Below, piece after piece: positions 32,572 through 44,843 of a DNA stretch of 64,000 bases; the stretch's first letter is position 1; each line of letters begins with the position of its first letter. The position numbers and the translations under genes were made by a program. The DNA comes from Zopfochytrium polystomum. Taxonomy: Eukaryota > Chytridiomycota > Chytridiomycetes > Chytridiales > Chytridiaceae. Where the stretch lies: contig JAIVFJ010000103.1 in assembly GCA_025765615.1 (NCBI GenBank), positions 1 through 64,000 of the forward strand, read 5' to 3'. The notes beneath the pieces were generated by a model. It was not told the origin of the DNA, ran no database searches, and saw nothing but the letters and a program-made list of their open reading frames with translations.

Positions 32572-33037
32572 GAAGACGGTGAGGAAGATGGCGGCGTCAA
32601 GATGGTCGAGGCGACGGTGGGGTAGTGATGGCGTGGAGGATGCTGTTGATTGATTCGCAAGAGCGCGCTGTTATCAATTATCAATGTTTCTTTGCACAAA
32701 AACATTCTTTTCCTCCACTCCCAGTTGTTGCGCACTTGTCGAAATTTCCAGGACTTGGACGGTGGCACATTCAACAAAAAAAAGAATAGAAATCTACTCG
32801 GTCTCTGTCTCCCTTCTCTCTGTCTCTCTCTCTCTCTCTCTCTATCTCTCCTTCTCCTTTCCCGATATTCCCATTCAGAGACAAGTACAACTAAAAATGA
32901 AAAATTGAAGAAATAAAATTCGTCGGTAGAAGCGGAAAAGAAGACACGCTTAATCGCACACACACACACACACACACACCACGTCGCCGCCCAACAAGCC
33001 CACGCTGGCCCACACCGCCCGCCAGACCGGCTCAGTC
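32572..33037. other. Promoter side of kinase gene with microsatellites
   Basis: Holds a (CT)n tract near 32,815-32,846 and a (CA)n tract at 32,957-32,980, then GC-rich sequence leading to the kinase ATG. No gene seen. Confidence 0.5.
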
Positions 33038-33137
33038 ATGATGGGCTGGATCCGCGGCGGCCGCACCGAGGCCGCCGCCCAACGCAAGCGCGCTGAGTAC
33101 AAGACGCTGCGCAAGCTCGGTAAGTGAGCTGCGGCTG

Positions 33138-33172
<35 letters not shown>

Positions 33173-35823
33173 CACCTGGGGTCATCCAACATCATCACTC
33201 GCTCCTCCTCGGCTGCACCGCATCCTTCGATCGAGATGGAGTGCGCGATCTTGGTGGGGGTATTCTGTGCTTTGCGTCCTTCTGCGCACCACAACTGCGC
33301 CTCACCCAACGCACACCAACCCACCACACACACACACACACACACACACGCTCTCTCACACGTTCATCTCTTCTAACATTGGATTACTGGCAGGTGAGGG
33401 AACGTACGGTCTCGTGGAGGAAGCGATCCATTATCCCACTGGAGAGCACTGTGCAATCAAGCAGATCAAGAAGAAGCGTGGAGCACATGATGATCGGGCA
33501 AGACACATTGTTCATCGCGAGATGCGAATCCTTCGTGATGAGGCAAAAGATCATCCTAATGTGATCAAGCTGGTGAGATGGACACCAGGGAGCCGGACCT
33601 CGCACTAAACCCATCGTTACCCCCCACAGAAAGATTTTTTCGAAACTGTGAATTTCTACTTCATGGTGTTCGAACTCGCGACGGGTGGAGAGCTGTTCGA
33701 GCGCATCTCACAAAGAGGCCGTTTCACTGAACGGAATGCTGCGGAGATTGTCTTTCAAATTCTGCATGGTGTTTCTTACTTGCACTCCCGTGGAATCGCC
33801 CATCGCGATCTGAAGCCGGAGAATATGTGCGTAACTCCTCGGCATGGCAGTCTGATCCATTGACAAAAACTCTTGAAGTCTCTATCGAACACCAGATGAA
33901 CGCTCCGACATCGTCATCGCGGATTTTGGAATGTCAAATATGGTTGTCGAGGGAGAACTTCTCTTCACTCTGTGTGGCTCCCCCGCATATGCTGCGCCGG
34001 AGGTCATTGCCCGAGCTGGCCATGGGAAGGCCGCCGATATATGGTCAATCGGCGTGATAGCTTATACTATCCTCATGGGTTTCGGCCCGTGGTGGTATTG
34101 CCAAGACGAAATTGAAATGCTGGAGGCTGTCAAGCGCGGGGAATGGCGCTTCATCTCTCCAGCTGTCGACAGTTTATCGCCAGAAGGTTTGCAAATCCTG
34201 AATAGGTCGGAAGTTGGGCTCACTCTGGCGTCCTTTTTTGTAGCACAAGATTTTGTCAGACTGCTTATGAATCTCTATCCGGAAAGGCGACCGACGGGCA
34301 GGCAGGCTATGGCCGACCTTTGGATTCGCCGCAATTCGAAGAGCGCAAGGCGATTCGCTCGAGAAGCGAAAGAAGCATTCCGTGGCTTTCGACTTCCGTC
34401 GATTGAAATTGACTCGCAAGGCAACGCACGCTCGTTATTTGCGCCGTCGATACCGTCGCTGCATAGACGCAAATTATCCGACTCAACCGACCAGGAGACT
34501 CCGGCGTTAACAAACTTGCCGACTTTCGAGTCCCCTGTTCCAGGAAGTAGTTTTGGTGACTCGACTTCCCCTCAGCATGCATTGGCTCCCCTCCCCGGGT
34601 CAGTCTCTCCAACTGGATTCCGTGATATCGTGAGCATTGAGCACAGGGGCGATCGAGGAGACGATGCTCACCATCACGGTGGTCTCTTCAATAAGCACCA
34701 TGACGATAAAGAACATCATGAAAAGAAGCACGTGCCCTTCCACTTGTCTCTGCGGAAGCATCACGAAGCAACCTCGCCGGAAGACTCGGCGGACGGCGCG
34801 TCTGGGCCTGACCAGCATCATGACATAAGACGGGAGCCCCCTCATCATCACCACCATCATGACAACCACCGCCACCACGGTGAAAGTGCTCACCACCCGC
34901 ACAACCAGATATTTTCCAACTTTATGCACCGCTTCCACAAGGGCGTCCAATCTCCTGACTCTCCGTTTATTGACCCAAAGACTCAAAACTTTTTCGATGA
35001 CATCCTTGAGATTCCAGCCCTCGCTGGAGGGCTTATGGAAACTGCGGAGGATTCGATCGCCCACCGCAATGCAGTTCACATTCGCCAAAAAAGCTTCCAA
35101 CCAGATATTCCAATATCGCCATCGCCGACCAGTGAGGTGGCCAAGCTGGAAACCAGTCTGACACTTACCACTGAGCAGCACGCAGGACTTCCTCAAGTTG
35201 AGAAAGCGGATGGCGAAGTCGTGATCGGACCAGAGGACGACCCTGACCTCATGGACGACGAAGAGATCGTCTTCAGCGATCCTGCCTTCCCACCCGTTCC
35301 CATTTCTGTCCTGCCAAACCTGGTGGAAGCCATTTGGGATGTGAATCCAGCAAGCCGCTTCACGCGTGAGCGCTGGAGAAAGGCCGTGCGGTTGGCAAAA
35401 CGGACTTTGGCAGATGCGCACCCGACGCGAGAGGACTCGGCCCACAGCGATTCGACCGAAACAAATGCCGCGGTGTCCCATCACGACCACCATCCCCACG
35501 TAAGCTTTGCGGATGTTGCAGTTCGCGTAATGACCCGAAGCGGGGATGAGGGCCAACCTCATACTCTCGAATCGGGCAAATTAGCCTCCTCAGACGGTAC
35601 TTCCTCAGTGGTACACTCCAAGGCTTCCTTGGTGAGAGCTGCTTCGTTGGCGGCACTCGCTGCTGGTAACAAGCGAGAGTCTGCCGTCGTTGCTGTCCTC
35701 GCTGCACCCCCCGAGGTCATGATGGAAGAATTGTCTGTGGTGGATTTGGCCGAACTGGAAGGGCATGAAACGGAGGAGGCTCTTGATTCCGACCCTGAGT
35801 CCAACCCTGCTGCTCCAAGTTGA
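33038..35823 (+). CDS. CaMK-type Ser/Thr protein kinase with long C-terminal tail
   Basis: Five exons: 33038-33119, 33394-33572, 33630-33826, 33879-34186, 34244-35823; 781 residues. The last intron (57 bases) is a multiple of three and can be read through, but GTTTGC..TTTTGTAG removes a non-conserved insert. The kinase domain (about 20-285) has GEGTYGLV (glycine loop), CAIKQIKKK (ATP Lys), HRDLKPEN (catalytic loop), ADFGMSN (metal site), SPAYAAPE and DIWSIGVIAYTIL. The spelling of the activation segment and the YERRPT end place it in the CaMK group. The tail of about 490 residues is acidic and Ser-rich, has several His-rich stretches (about 34,660-34,920) and no second recognised domain. Intron 1 is packed with CA repeats. 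It should transmit a Ca/calmodulin or stress signal; the exact subfamily is open. Confidence 0.88.
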
Positions 35824-36042
35824 ACCTTCTCAAAGCGTAGCTTTTTGCTTTGTTTGTGGCCTCAGTGGAAAATATCTTTCTTCATATCTTTCTCGTTCCC
35901 CCGTGCTGATGCTGCAAGGTTGTTGTACGCCTTCTTGATCACTAAGCGAAAACGCGTTGGGTTTCTCATGTGGGACGAACTCAGAATACACATTTTCGTG
36001 TGCGCAAACATCAATAGGAAGACGCTCTCTCTGGCTGCCCTA
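35824..36042. other. 3' region of kinase gene
   Basis: T-rich untranslated sequence between the kinase stop and the rRNA-like fragment. No gene seen. Confidence 0.5.
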
Positions 36043-36067
36043 GGACGGTGGCCATGGAAGTCGGAAT

Positions 36068-36101
<34 letters not shown>

Positions 36102-36165
36102 TGAACTAGCCCTGAAAATGGATGGCGCTTAAGCGTGGTGCCTATACTCGACCATCGGCGGCAAG
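36043..36165 (+). rRNA. Fragment of 25S/28S (LSU) rRNA gene
   Basis: About 120 bases match a deeply conserved inner part of eukaryotic large-subunit rRNA: GGACGGTGGCCATGGAAGTC, then GGAATCCGCTAAGGAG, TGTAACAACTCACC, GAATGAACTAGCCC and AAAATGGATGGCGCTTAAGC. Homology starts abruptly at 36043 and fades near 36165. No flanking LSU sequence is recognised, so this is a displaced piece and not a working rRNA gene. It sits between the kinase stop and the clathrin gene on the plus strand. Confidence 0.85.
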
Positions 36166-36683
36166 CCTTGGCAAGCCCTCCTGCTCTTGGGAACGAGGCA
36201 GCTAAAAGTGGTGAAGAACGTTCTTTTCATACTGCAAGGGGAAGTGCCTCGGAGAACGCACTGCCGACCGGTCGTTCTGCCAAAGCAAATTTGAATTTTC
36301 AGGAAGTCCAATTGAGGGGGGAGAAAAAAATTTTTTTGCAGGGAAACAAAGGAGGTTGGTGGGCTCTGTGGAACTTCGTCCTCTGGTGTGTGTGAGTGGT
36401 GGGGGCGCTGGTTTGCGCGTCGTCAGCAAAGGGGCCGCGCGAGGCGGTACGCACACGTCCCTCGTCGGACACAGCCCCGGTCAATGAGGCGAGCTGCCGT
36501 GAGGGACGTGTGCTCGATTCGGCGGCTGCCCCCCGTGATCGTGGGAGGGTGTCTCGCGGCAAGGCCGGTTTGATGTGGCCCCCCTGTCATCACAACTCAC
36601 CATCCATGCACGCTCCCTCCTCTTCAACAGTTACCCTTCCTCAGTCACCTCCTGCTGAAAGGCTACATTCGATCGACTTTGCG
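36166..36683. other. Upstream region of clathrin heavy chain
   Basis: Begins with unassigned sequence, then a GC-rich block (36,400-36,590) with short overlapping frames. It likely holds the clathrin promoter and 5' untranslated region. No gene seen. Confidence 0.5.
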
Positions 36684-39600
36684 ATGACGGAACTACTTCC
36701 GATTCGGTTCCAAGAGCATGTGCAGGTGCGCACTTTTTGAGTCGTGGCGCGTGCCCTTTGAGCTTTTTTTCCCCTTTGCCCACCGCCACCACCTGTATTC
36801 TTTTCAATACGCACCCCATTCAAAAACTGACCTAAACATTTGTGCGATCCCAGCTGCAAGCTCTTGGGATCAATGCTGCGAGCATCAGCTTCAACACTCT
36901 CACAATGGAGTCGGACAAATTCATCTGCATTCGCGAAAAGGTTGGCGAAACCAACCAAGTCGTGATCCTGGATATGAACGACCCTACCAATCTAATTCGG
37001 AGACCCATCTCGGCGGACTCTGCCATAATGAACCCCGCTACTAAAGTCATTGCACTAAAAGGTAGGATTGTAATTCTTGAAAGATATGGTCTAAGCTCGC
37101 TGTCGAAGCCGGCCAGACGATTCAGATCTTCAACCTGGAGATGAAGGCCAAAGTGAAGGCATACGTTATGCCAGAGGAGGTTGTTTTCTGGAAATGGGTC
37201 TCTCTGAGCACGATCGGCCTGATCACAGAGCGTGCCGTTTTCCACTGGTACGAGGACAAACCTGCAAGATCGGCCTTGTAATCTCAAGCTAACAATTTCC
37301 AGGTCGATGGAGGGCGATTCGATCCCCACGAAGGTCTTCGATCGCCACCCAAACTTGACCGGCAGCCAGATCATCAACTACCGCACCAGCGCCGACGAGA
37401 AGTGGATGCTTTTGATTGGCATCTCTGCTCAGGTATGGCAGTTTCAGTTGTCTGGTTGACCTTGTCTAACGACAAACGACTGCCCTAGGATGGACGTGTC
37501 GTCGGAAACATGCAACTGTTTTCGCGCGAGAAGGGCGTCAGTCAACCTCTTGAAGGGCATGCGGCCGCCTTTGCAGAGATCAAGCAAGACCCTGCTGCTC
37601 CCGCGAACAAGCTCTTCACATTTGCAGTCAGAACAGCCGCTGGTGCAAAGGTACCATGAGAATTCAATTTTTGCCGACGGTCCCTAATGGCGTCCCACTT
37701 TTCAAGCTTCACATTATCGAGATTGACCATAAAGAGGGCCAACCAGTCTTTGCGAAAAAAGCGGTGGATGTGTTTTTCCCTCCTGAGGCAGCAAACGACT
37801 TCCCTGTTGCTATGCAAATCAGCAAGAAGTACGACATTATCTACCTCGTCACTAAGTCTGGCTTCATCCACTTGTACGATCTGGAAACCGGAACCTGCAT
37901 TTACATGAATCGCATCAGTGGAGACACAATCTTCGTTACAGCCGATCTGGACTCCACCAGCGGTATCATTGGGGTGAACAGAAAAGGACAGGTACGTGCT
38001 CCAGTGTTCACCTATTTGTCTTGTTCTGATTGACACGCCCATACAGGTCCTTTCTGTGAGTGTCGACGAAGAAAATATTATTCCGTATATCCTGCGGAAC
38101 CTTGCGAACCCAGAACTGGCATTCCGGATCGCAACTCGCAACAACTTGCCAGGCGCCGACAACCTAGTCCTCGAGCGATTCAACATGTGCCTCAACTCGG
38201 GCAATTACACCGAAGCTGCAAAAATCGCCGCAACTTCGCCGAGGGTACTTCCTTTGGCCCAACGAAAGCCATTTTTGAACAACTTTTCCTCTAGGGCATT
38301 TTGAGGACACCTCAAACTATCGAAAGGTTCAAACTGGTTCCGGTCGCCCCCGGCCAAATGTCACCAATTCTTCAATACTTCGGAATCCTGCTGGAGAAGG
38401 GCGAGTTGAACAAATTCGAATCCCTGGAACTTGCACGTCCCGTACTTCAACAGGGTCGAAAGCAACTCCTTGAAAAGTGGTTGAAGGAAGATAAATTGGA
38501 ATGCAGCGAAGAACTCGGTGACATAGTGAAGCAGCACGACCTCACACTAGCCTTGTCCGTGTACCTTCGCGCAAACATCCCCAACAAGGTGAGAATGATG
38601 ACAATGCTCAAAAAAGAAAACTAAAACATAATAAACGCAGGTGATCGCTTGCTTTGCGGAGACGGGTCAATACAACAAAATCATTCTTTACGCAAAGAAA
38701 GTCGGATACCAACCCGACTATTCTTACCTCCTGCAATTCATTATGCGCATTGACCCGGAGAAGGGCAGTGAATTCGCAACCTTGCTTGTTAATGACGAAT
38801 CCGGACCTCTCGTGCAACTTGAGCAGATTGTCAATGTGTTCGCGTCACTGAACATGGTGCAGCAGCTTACGGCATTCTTGTTGGATGCATTGAAGGAGAA
38901 CAAACCCGAGCACGCAGCGCTTCAAACCAAGCTTCTTGAGTTGAATTTGCTGCATGCACCCCAGGTCGCCGATGCCATTCTCAGCAACCAAATGTTCTCG
39001 CACTACGATAGGGCATATATTGCGTCTCTTTGCGAGAAAGCTGGTCTCTACCAGAGGGTAAGATTTTCTTCATGGGTCACACAATCCTAAAGTGAGTTAG
39101 GCGTTGGAACACTACACTGACATCTACGATATCAAACGAGCTATTGTAAACACACAGCTGCTTCAACCAGACGTGAGTCACAATCCTCCGAAGTTGTTTT
39201 CTAATGTAATTTCAGTGGATTGTCAACTTCTTTGGAAGGCTATCAGTTGATCAATCTCTCGAATGTCTGCGGGAGATGTTGAACAACAACATCCGCCAGA
39301 ACCTGCAAATTGTCGTGCAAATTGCAACCAAGTACTCGGATCAACTGGGGCCGGCGAACTTGATCAACCTGTTCGAGTCTTTCAAGACTTTCGAAGGTGA
39401 TAACAAACGCTGCACAGCCTCCTCCGTTATTACTTAATATCGTTGGCAGGATTGTACTACTACCTTGGATCGGTGGTCAACCTCAGCCAGGACAAGGAAG
39501 TTCACTTCAAGTACATCCAGGCTGCCTGTCGCACGGGCCAATTCAAGGAGGTTGAGCGCATCTGCCGTGAGAGCAACATTTACGACCCGGAACGAGTCAA

Positions 39601-42448
39601 GACGTTCTTGAAGGAGGCAAAGCTTCAAGACCAACTCCCCTTGATCATTGTTTGCGACAGGTTTGGCTTTGTGCATGATCTCGTCCTGTTCCTGTACCAG
39701 AACAATCTCTACAAGTACATCGAAATCTATGTGCAAAAGGTCAATCCCGCGCGCACACCCGAAGTGATTGGCGGCCTTTTGGACGTTGATTGTGAGGAGT
39801 CTGTGATCAAAAACCTGCTGCTGTCCGTTCGTTCTCCTGTCCCAATTGACGACCTGGTGGCCGAAGTCGAAAAGCGCAACCGACTTAAGCTGCTCCTTCC
39901 GTATTTGGAGTCGAAGATTAAGGAAGGCTCATTGGAAACGCCAATTTTCAACGCTATCGCCAAAATCTACATCGACACGAACAACAACGCTGAATATTTC
40001 CTTAAAGAAAACAAGGTCAGTGGAAACTTGCGATGCCTGTTGCCTCTCTGAGCTAAACCGTTGTTTTCTTTTAGTTCTACGACGCCCTCGTTGTTGGAAA
40101 GTACTGCGAGCGAAGGGACCCTTACCTTGCATACATCGCTTACGAGCGCGGAAACTGCGATAAGGAGCTCGTCAGCATTACCAATGAGAACTCCATGTTC
40201 AAACACCAGGCTCGGTACCTCGTGAAACGGCGAGATGCAGACCTGTGGGCCCTTGTTTTGCAACCAGACAATCCGTATCGCCGTTCGCTGATTGATCAGG
40301 TGAGCGTAACTTCGAACATCTGTCTTACCCTAAACTGACCCTTTTCAGGTTGTTGGAACAGCGCTCCCTGAGACCCAAGATCCAGAAGACGTTTCGGTCG
40401 CTGTGAAGGCGTTCATGGCTGCTGACCTTCCCAACGAGCTCATTGAACTTCTGGAAAAGCTTGTTCTTGAGGGCTCATCCTTTAGTGATAACCGCAATCT
40501 CCAGAACTTGCTCATACTTACAGCTATCAAGGTGATGCTACTAATTCTACAAAGTCGTTGTGACTTATGATCGTATGTTTCATGTTTTAGGCGGACAAAA
40601 CCCGTGTAATGGATTACATCACTCGCCTCGAAAACTACGATGCTCCTGACATTGCGAACATCGCGGTGGGAAGTGAACTTTACGAAGAGGCTTTCTACAT
40701 CTACCAGAAGTACGATCAATACGTGAACGGAGTGACAGTTCTTCTCTCAAATCTCGGAAACATCGACCGTGCGTACGAGCTTGCCGAAAAGGTCGACCGG
40801 CCCGAAGTGTGGAGCAAACTTGCAAAAGCTCAACTTGACACGCTTCGATTCAAAGACGCCGTGGACTCTTACCTTCGCGCTGATGATCCGTCCAACTACG
40901 TTGAAGTGGTCCAGATCGCCAAGACCACCGAGAAATACGACGACCTTGTTCGCTTCCTACAGATGGCTCGTAAGACTGTCCGACAGCCCGCAGTGGAAAG
41001 CGAGCTCGTCTATGCTTTTGCGAAGACGAACCGCTTGGCGGATTTGGAAGAGTTCATCTCGTCGCCGAACATTGCAGAGATTGCGAACGTCGGCGAACGC
41101 TGCTTCGCTGAGAAGATGTACGAGGCCGCGAAGCTGCTGTTCACGAGCGTCTCCAACTGGGCTCGCCTTGCGTCTACTCTCGTCTTCCTCAATGAGTACC
41201 AAGCCGCAGTCGACTGCGCTCGCAAAGCGAACTCTACCAAGGTGTGGAAGGAGGTAAACGCGGCGTGTATCGAGAACTCGGAGTTCCGCCTCGCACAAAT
41301 TTGTGCCCTGCACCTTATCGTGCACGCGGAGGAGCTGGAAACCCTCGTCAGGCTTTACGAGGCGCGCGGCTTCTTTGATGAGCTCATTCAGCTGATCGAG
41401 GCGGGTCTTGGGCTGGAACGCGCACACATGGGTATGTTCACGGAGCTGGCAATCTTGTACTCGAAGTACAGGCCGGATCGCTTGATGGAGCACCTTCGCC
41501 TGTTCCATCAGCGAATCAACATTCCGAAAGTCATTCGAGCGTGCGAGGCCGCACATCTGTGGTCTGAGTTGGTGTTCTTGTACACGAAGTACGACGAATT
41601 CGATAACGCCGCACTGACCATAATGTCGCACTCCGCCGATGCCTGGGAGCATGCCACTTTCAAGGACATCATTGTTAAAGTGACGAACCTTGAGATTTAC
41701 TACAAGGTGAGCTGTCCTAAGCAGCCTTTGTGTCGGCTAATCAAAATTCTGCGGTATTAGGCCTTGCGCTTTTACTTGGAGGAGCAACCGCTCTCCATTA
41801 ACGACCTTCTCGTCGTGCTGACCCCCAGAATCGACCACACTCGTGTCGTTCAAATGTTCCAAAAGACGAACAACCTTCCTTTGATCAAGCCGTACTTGAT
41901 TGCCGTCCAGCAAGCGAACAACCAAGCCGTCAACACAGCGTACAACGACCTTTTGATCGAGGAAGAAGACTACAAGTCTCTGCGGGATTCTATCGACAAC
42001 TTTGACCGCTTCGACGCGTTGTCTCTCGCCCAGAGGCTGGAGAAACACGAATTGCTCGAGTTCCGTCGTATTGGCGCGCATCTTTACAAGGTTGGAGGTT
42101 TAGGAAAGTGTGTTGAACCTTCTGACGTTCATTGATTGGTAATGATGACAGAGGAACAAGCGCTGGCGGCAGTCCATTAACTTGTCCAAGAAGGACAAGC
42201 TGTACAAGGATGCGATGGAGGCCGTTGCTGAGTCCAAAGATGGAGACCTGGCCGAGGAGCTCTTGCTGTACTTTATTGAGATCGACCGCAAGGATTGCTT
42301 TGCGGCCTGCCTGTACACAGCCTACGACATGCTGAAACCAGACCTCGTGCTTGAATTGGCATGGAGGCATCGTATCCAGGATTTCGCTATGCCTTTCCTT
42401 GTTCAAGTCTTGCGGGAGTACTCCACCAAGGTACGCTACGCCTGCCGC

Positions 42449-42482
<34 letters not shown>

Positions 42483-42845
42483 GAATGTTACTGATAGCAG
42501 GCACATCCAGATTGATCTTTTGGAGAAGGCAAACAACGAACGCTCTCAGAAAGAAGAAGAAAAGGAAAAACAAGGTAGGACTAGGTTGCAATTGTGTTTA
42601 AGCTTGGAACATCTCGGCTAATTGTCCTTCGTCCCCAATATGCGTTCCTTGTCTCGATGGGCTCGATGGGCTACTTCCTTTCAGAAACACCGATGATCGC
42701 GCCAGTTGTCGGCCTCGGAAATCCCTTGACGATTACTTACGGAAACGTTGGCGTCGGTGCGGGTCTTGGTGCTGGTGGCATGGGCATGGGTATGCCGCAA
42801 GCGCCGGTAGGCATGCCGTACATGATGAACGGAGGAGGTTTCTAA
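36684..42845 (+). CDS. CHC1: Clathrin heavy chain
   Basis: Triskelion leg of the clathrin coat in endocytosis and trans-Golgi sorting. Nineteen exons: 36684-36725, 36854-37061, 37109-37247, 37303-37432, 37489-37650, 37707-37991, 38047-38244, 38295-38588, 38641-39057, 39101-39172, 39216-39396, 39450-40015, 40075-40299, 40349-40531, 40591-41706, 41761-42090, 42152-42430, 42511-42574, 42685-42845. They sum to 1683 residues, close to the family's usual 1650-1700. The N-terminal propeller has the conserved PIRFQEHVQ start, [19 protein letters not shown] and [14 protein letters not shown]. The leg repeats are continuous (for example [28 protein letters not shown]). RRIGAHLYK and the trimerisation region [13 protein letters not shown] are followed by a Gly/Met-rich end. 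An upstream ATG at 36604 is out of frame. No damage seen. Confidence 0.97.
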
Positions 42846-42945
42846 GGAAACGGACACTCTTTTCGCGACAAACAAAGAAAAACCCCGCCTCATATGAGGC
42901 TTTCCGTTGTCATTTTGTGTTTTTTCAAAAATGTCACTATGTTGT

Positions 42946-42978
<33 letters not shown>

Positions 42979-43197
42979 CGACGATGGCGCAGCGTTCTGT
43001 GGATGTGCGAGGCAAAGCACCAACTCGCAATACCTGTTTGTTGCATGCGAGTTTCTTTCAGAGTCCATTGACACGAAACAAAAACACGAAAACAAATCGC
43101 CGACAAATTTTGTCTCGAAGCGACGCAGCAATCAAACCAACAACAAAGTAAAGCTGCTGGGCGCACACCCTTCCCTCCCACACCAACCTATTCAGAC
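42846..43197. other. Intergenic region clathrin to Rho, with GAT repeat
   Basis: 3' sequence of clathrin, a (GAT)n microsatellite at about 42,945-42,980, and the promoter side of the Rho gene. No gene seen. Confidence 0.6.
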
Positions 43198-43199
43198 AT

Positions 43200-43249
<50 letters not shown>

Positions 43250-44230
43250 TCCCACAACAGCCGCAGTACTATGAAGACGCAGCAGGCGGCAAGCTTCGCA
43301 AGAAGCTGGTCATCGTCGGCGACGGAAAGTGCGGCAAGACCGCGCTGCTCATGGTGCACTCCGGCCTGGTGTTCCCAGAGGTCTGGAAGCCCTCGTCCTC
43401 GCTTTGCACCCCCGCATCCTCCTTTATGTCCCTGTTTTTCGGTTTTCGCAATTGAGGTCGTCTCGGCTGCCTTCTCCCTCCCCGACCCTCATCCCGAAAG
43501 GACTCTGCGCGTTTCTGTCTAAAATAATTTTTCCCTCCACCCTCCAACGCATGCACAGAACTACTTCCCGACCATCTTTGAAAACTTTATATCAAAGAAC
43601 AACGTGAACGGAAAGATCATTGAGCTGTCGCTCTGGGACACGGCGGGGCAGGAGGACTACGACAGGTTGCGGCCGCTCAGCTACCCCGGGTCAGACATGG
43701 TCATCATCGGCTTCTCGGTCGTCGACAGAGAGCACTTTTTTAGCGTCAAAGACAAGGTAAGGAGGCAAGAAAGATATCAAATTGGATTTAGCTAATTTGC
43801 TTCTTCAAACACCTCCCTCCCTCTTCAATTCCCCTTCAGTGGTGTCCCGAAATCAATCACTTCCTCCCCGACGTGCCAAAGATCCTCGTGGGGCTGAAGA
43901 CCGACCTGCGAACAGACGTTGCGACGCTCAATTTCCTCCGATCCCGGGCGCAAGTCCCGGTCACGTTCGAAGAGGTGCGGTTTCGGGTTGATTTGTTTTC
44001 CCATTCAACCACAAAACGAAAAGAAAAAAAAATTCACCCCCAACCTTACCTGTTAAACCCCGCACTCCACCATCCAGGGCCTCCGCGTCGCTTCCGACAT
44101 TGGCGCCAAAAAGTACTTTGAGTGCTCGGCAAAGACCGGCGACGGCGTCAACGACATTTTCGCCTACGCCGCAAAACTGGCCGTCCGTTCGCGCAAGCGG
44201 GACCGGGGCGGCAAGTGCGAAGTGATGTAG
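43198..44230 (+). CDS. Rho-family small GTPase with N-terminal polyQ
   Basis: Membrane-bound molecular switch for actin, polarity and wall synthesis. Exons 43198-43380, 43559-43756, 43840-43974, 44078-44230; 222 residues. After a run of about 17 Gln come P-loop [11 protein letters not shown], switch [10 protein letters not shown], switch [22 protein letters not shown], the base-binding VGLKTDLR and [10 protein letters not shown] basic stretch (RSRKRDR) and a CaaX box CEVM end the protein, so it should be prenylated. The Rho hallmark FENF and Rho-type insert are present. Odd points: Lys and Ala replace the usual Ala and Cys in GDGACGKTCLL, and Leu replaces Cys/Asn in the G4 motif. It is not a plain Rho1 or Cdc42; it may be a divergent Rho3-like member. 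Confidence 0.9.
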
Positions 44231-44843
44231 AAGAAGAACAGGAACAACCAGGAAAAAGAAGCTGGCATTCAAATAGGGGGCAGCCGACGCCTGTTCCTTT
44301 TTTCCTTTGACCCGACCCTTCGTTCCTCTTCCTCACCAATCCCCCCTCCTCCGCTACCAACTGCTCGAGTATTATTCGTTCGTGTCTGCGCATTGATTTG
44401 GTTCATATTCATTAGAGGAAGCTCTACACAAATAGTACTACTGTCCGACGAAGGCATGTCTGATTTTTTGGCACCCCCCGCCCCCACGACGCAAACGAAT
44501 AATAACCATAATATACTATTGAAGAAACGAAGGCGGAAGTATTTATGCGTGCGTTTTTGGTTGTGAATCTGGCGGTGTAGCTGTTGGCATATGCCCTGGG
44601 CGCTCTTGTTTGGGCATGTTTGGCTGGGGATGGAGTGTCCGTGATTCATTCGGCCGGCGCCAGGGGAAGTTGGGGAAAGAGGAGAAATGGGAGAGGAAGG
44701 GGGTATAAAACGAGTGCGGCTACCTCGTTGGCTGCGGGAAAAAGATACGGGGCGTATGCGGTGGGTGGCCCTGTGAGGGCGTTAAATAATTTCTGCGGCT
44801 TCGCTGGACACAAGCAAACAATTACTGCAATTGAATATTAATA
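44231..44843. other. Intergenic region Rho to TIM8
   Basis: 3' end of the Rho gene, then GA-rich promoter sequence of TIM8 with the TATA box at 44704-44710. No gene seen. Confidence 0.6.
44704..44710 (+). promoter_or_regulatory. TATA box upstream of TIM8
   Basis: TATAAAA preceded by a GA-rich stretch, 134 bases before the TIM8 start codon. Position and strand fit a core promoter. Confidence 0.45.

Noticed and set aside
34600..35562. 320-codon minus-strand frame inside the kinase tail
   Set aside because: Shadow of the His/Asp-rich kinase tail; the plus-strand frame continues a clear kinase domain.
36600..36740. Upstream ATG at 36604 as clathrin start
   Set aside because: It is out of frame with the conserved N-terminus; ATG at 36684 gives the family-typical beginning.
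44704..44710. TATA at 44704 as an LTR promoter
   Set aside because: No repeat partner or TG..CA ends around it; it lies 134 bases before TIM8 and fits that gene.
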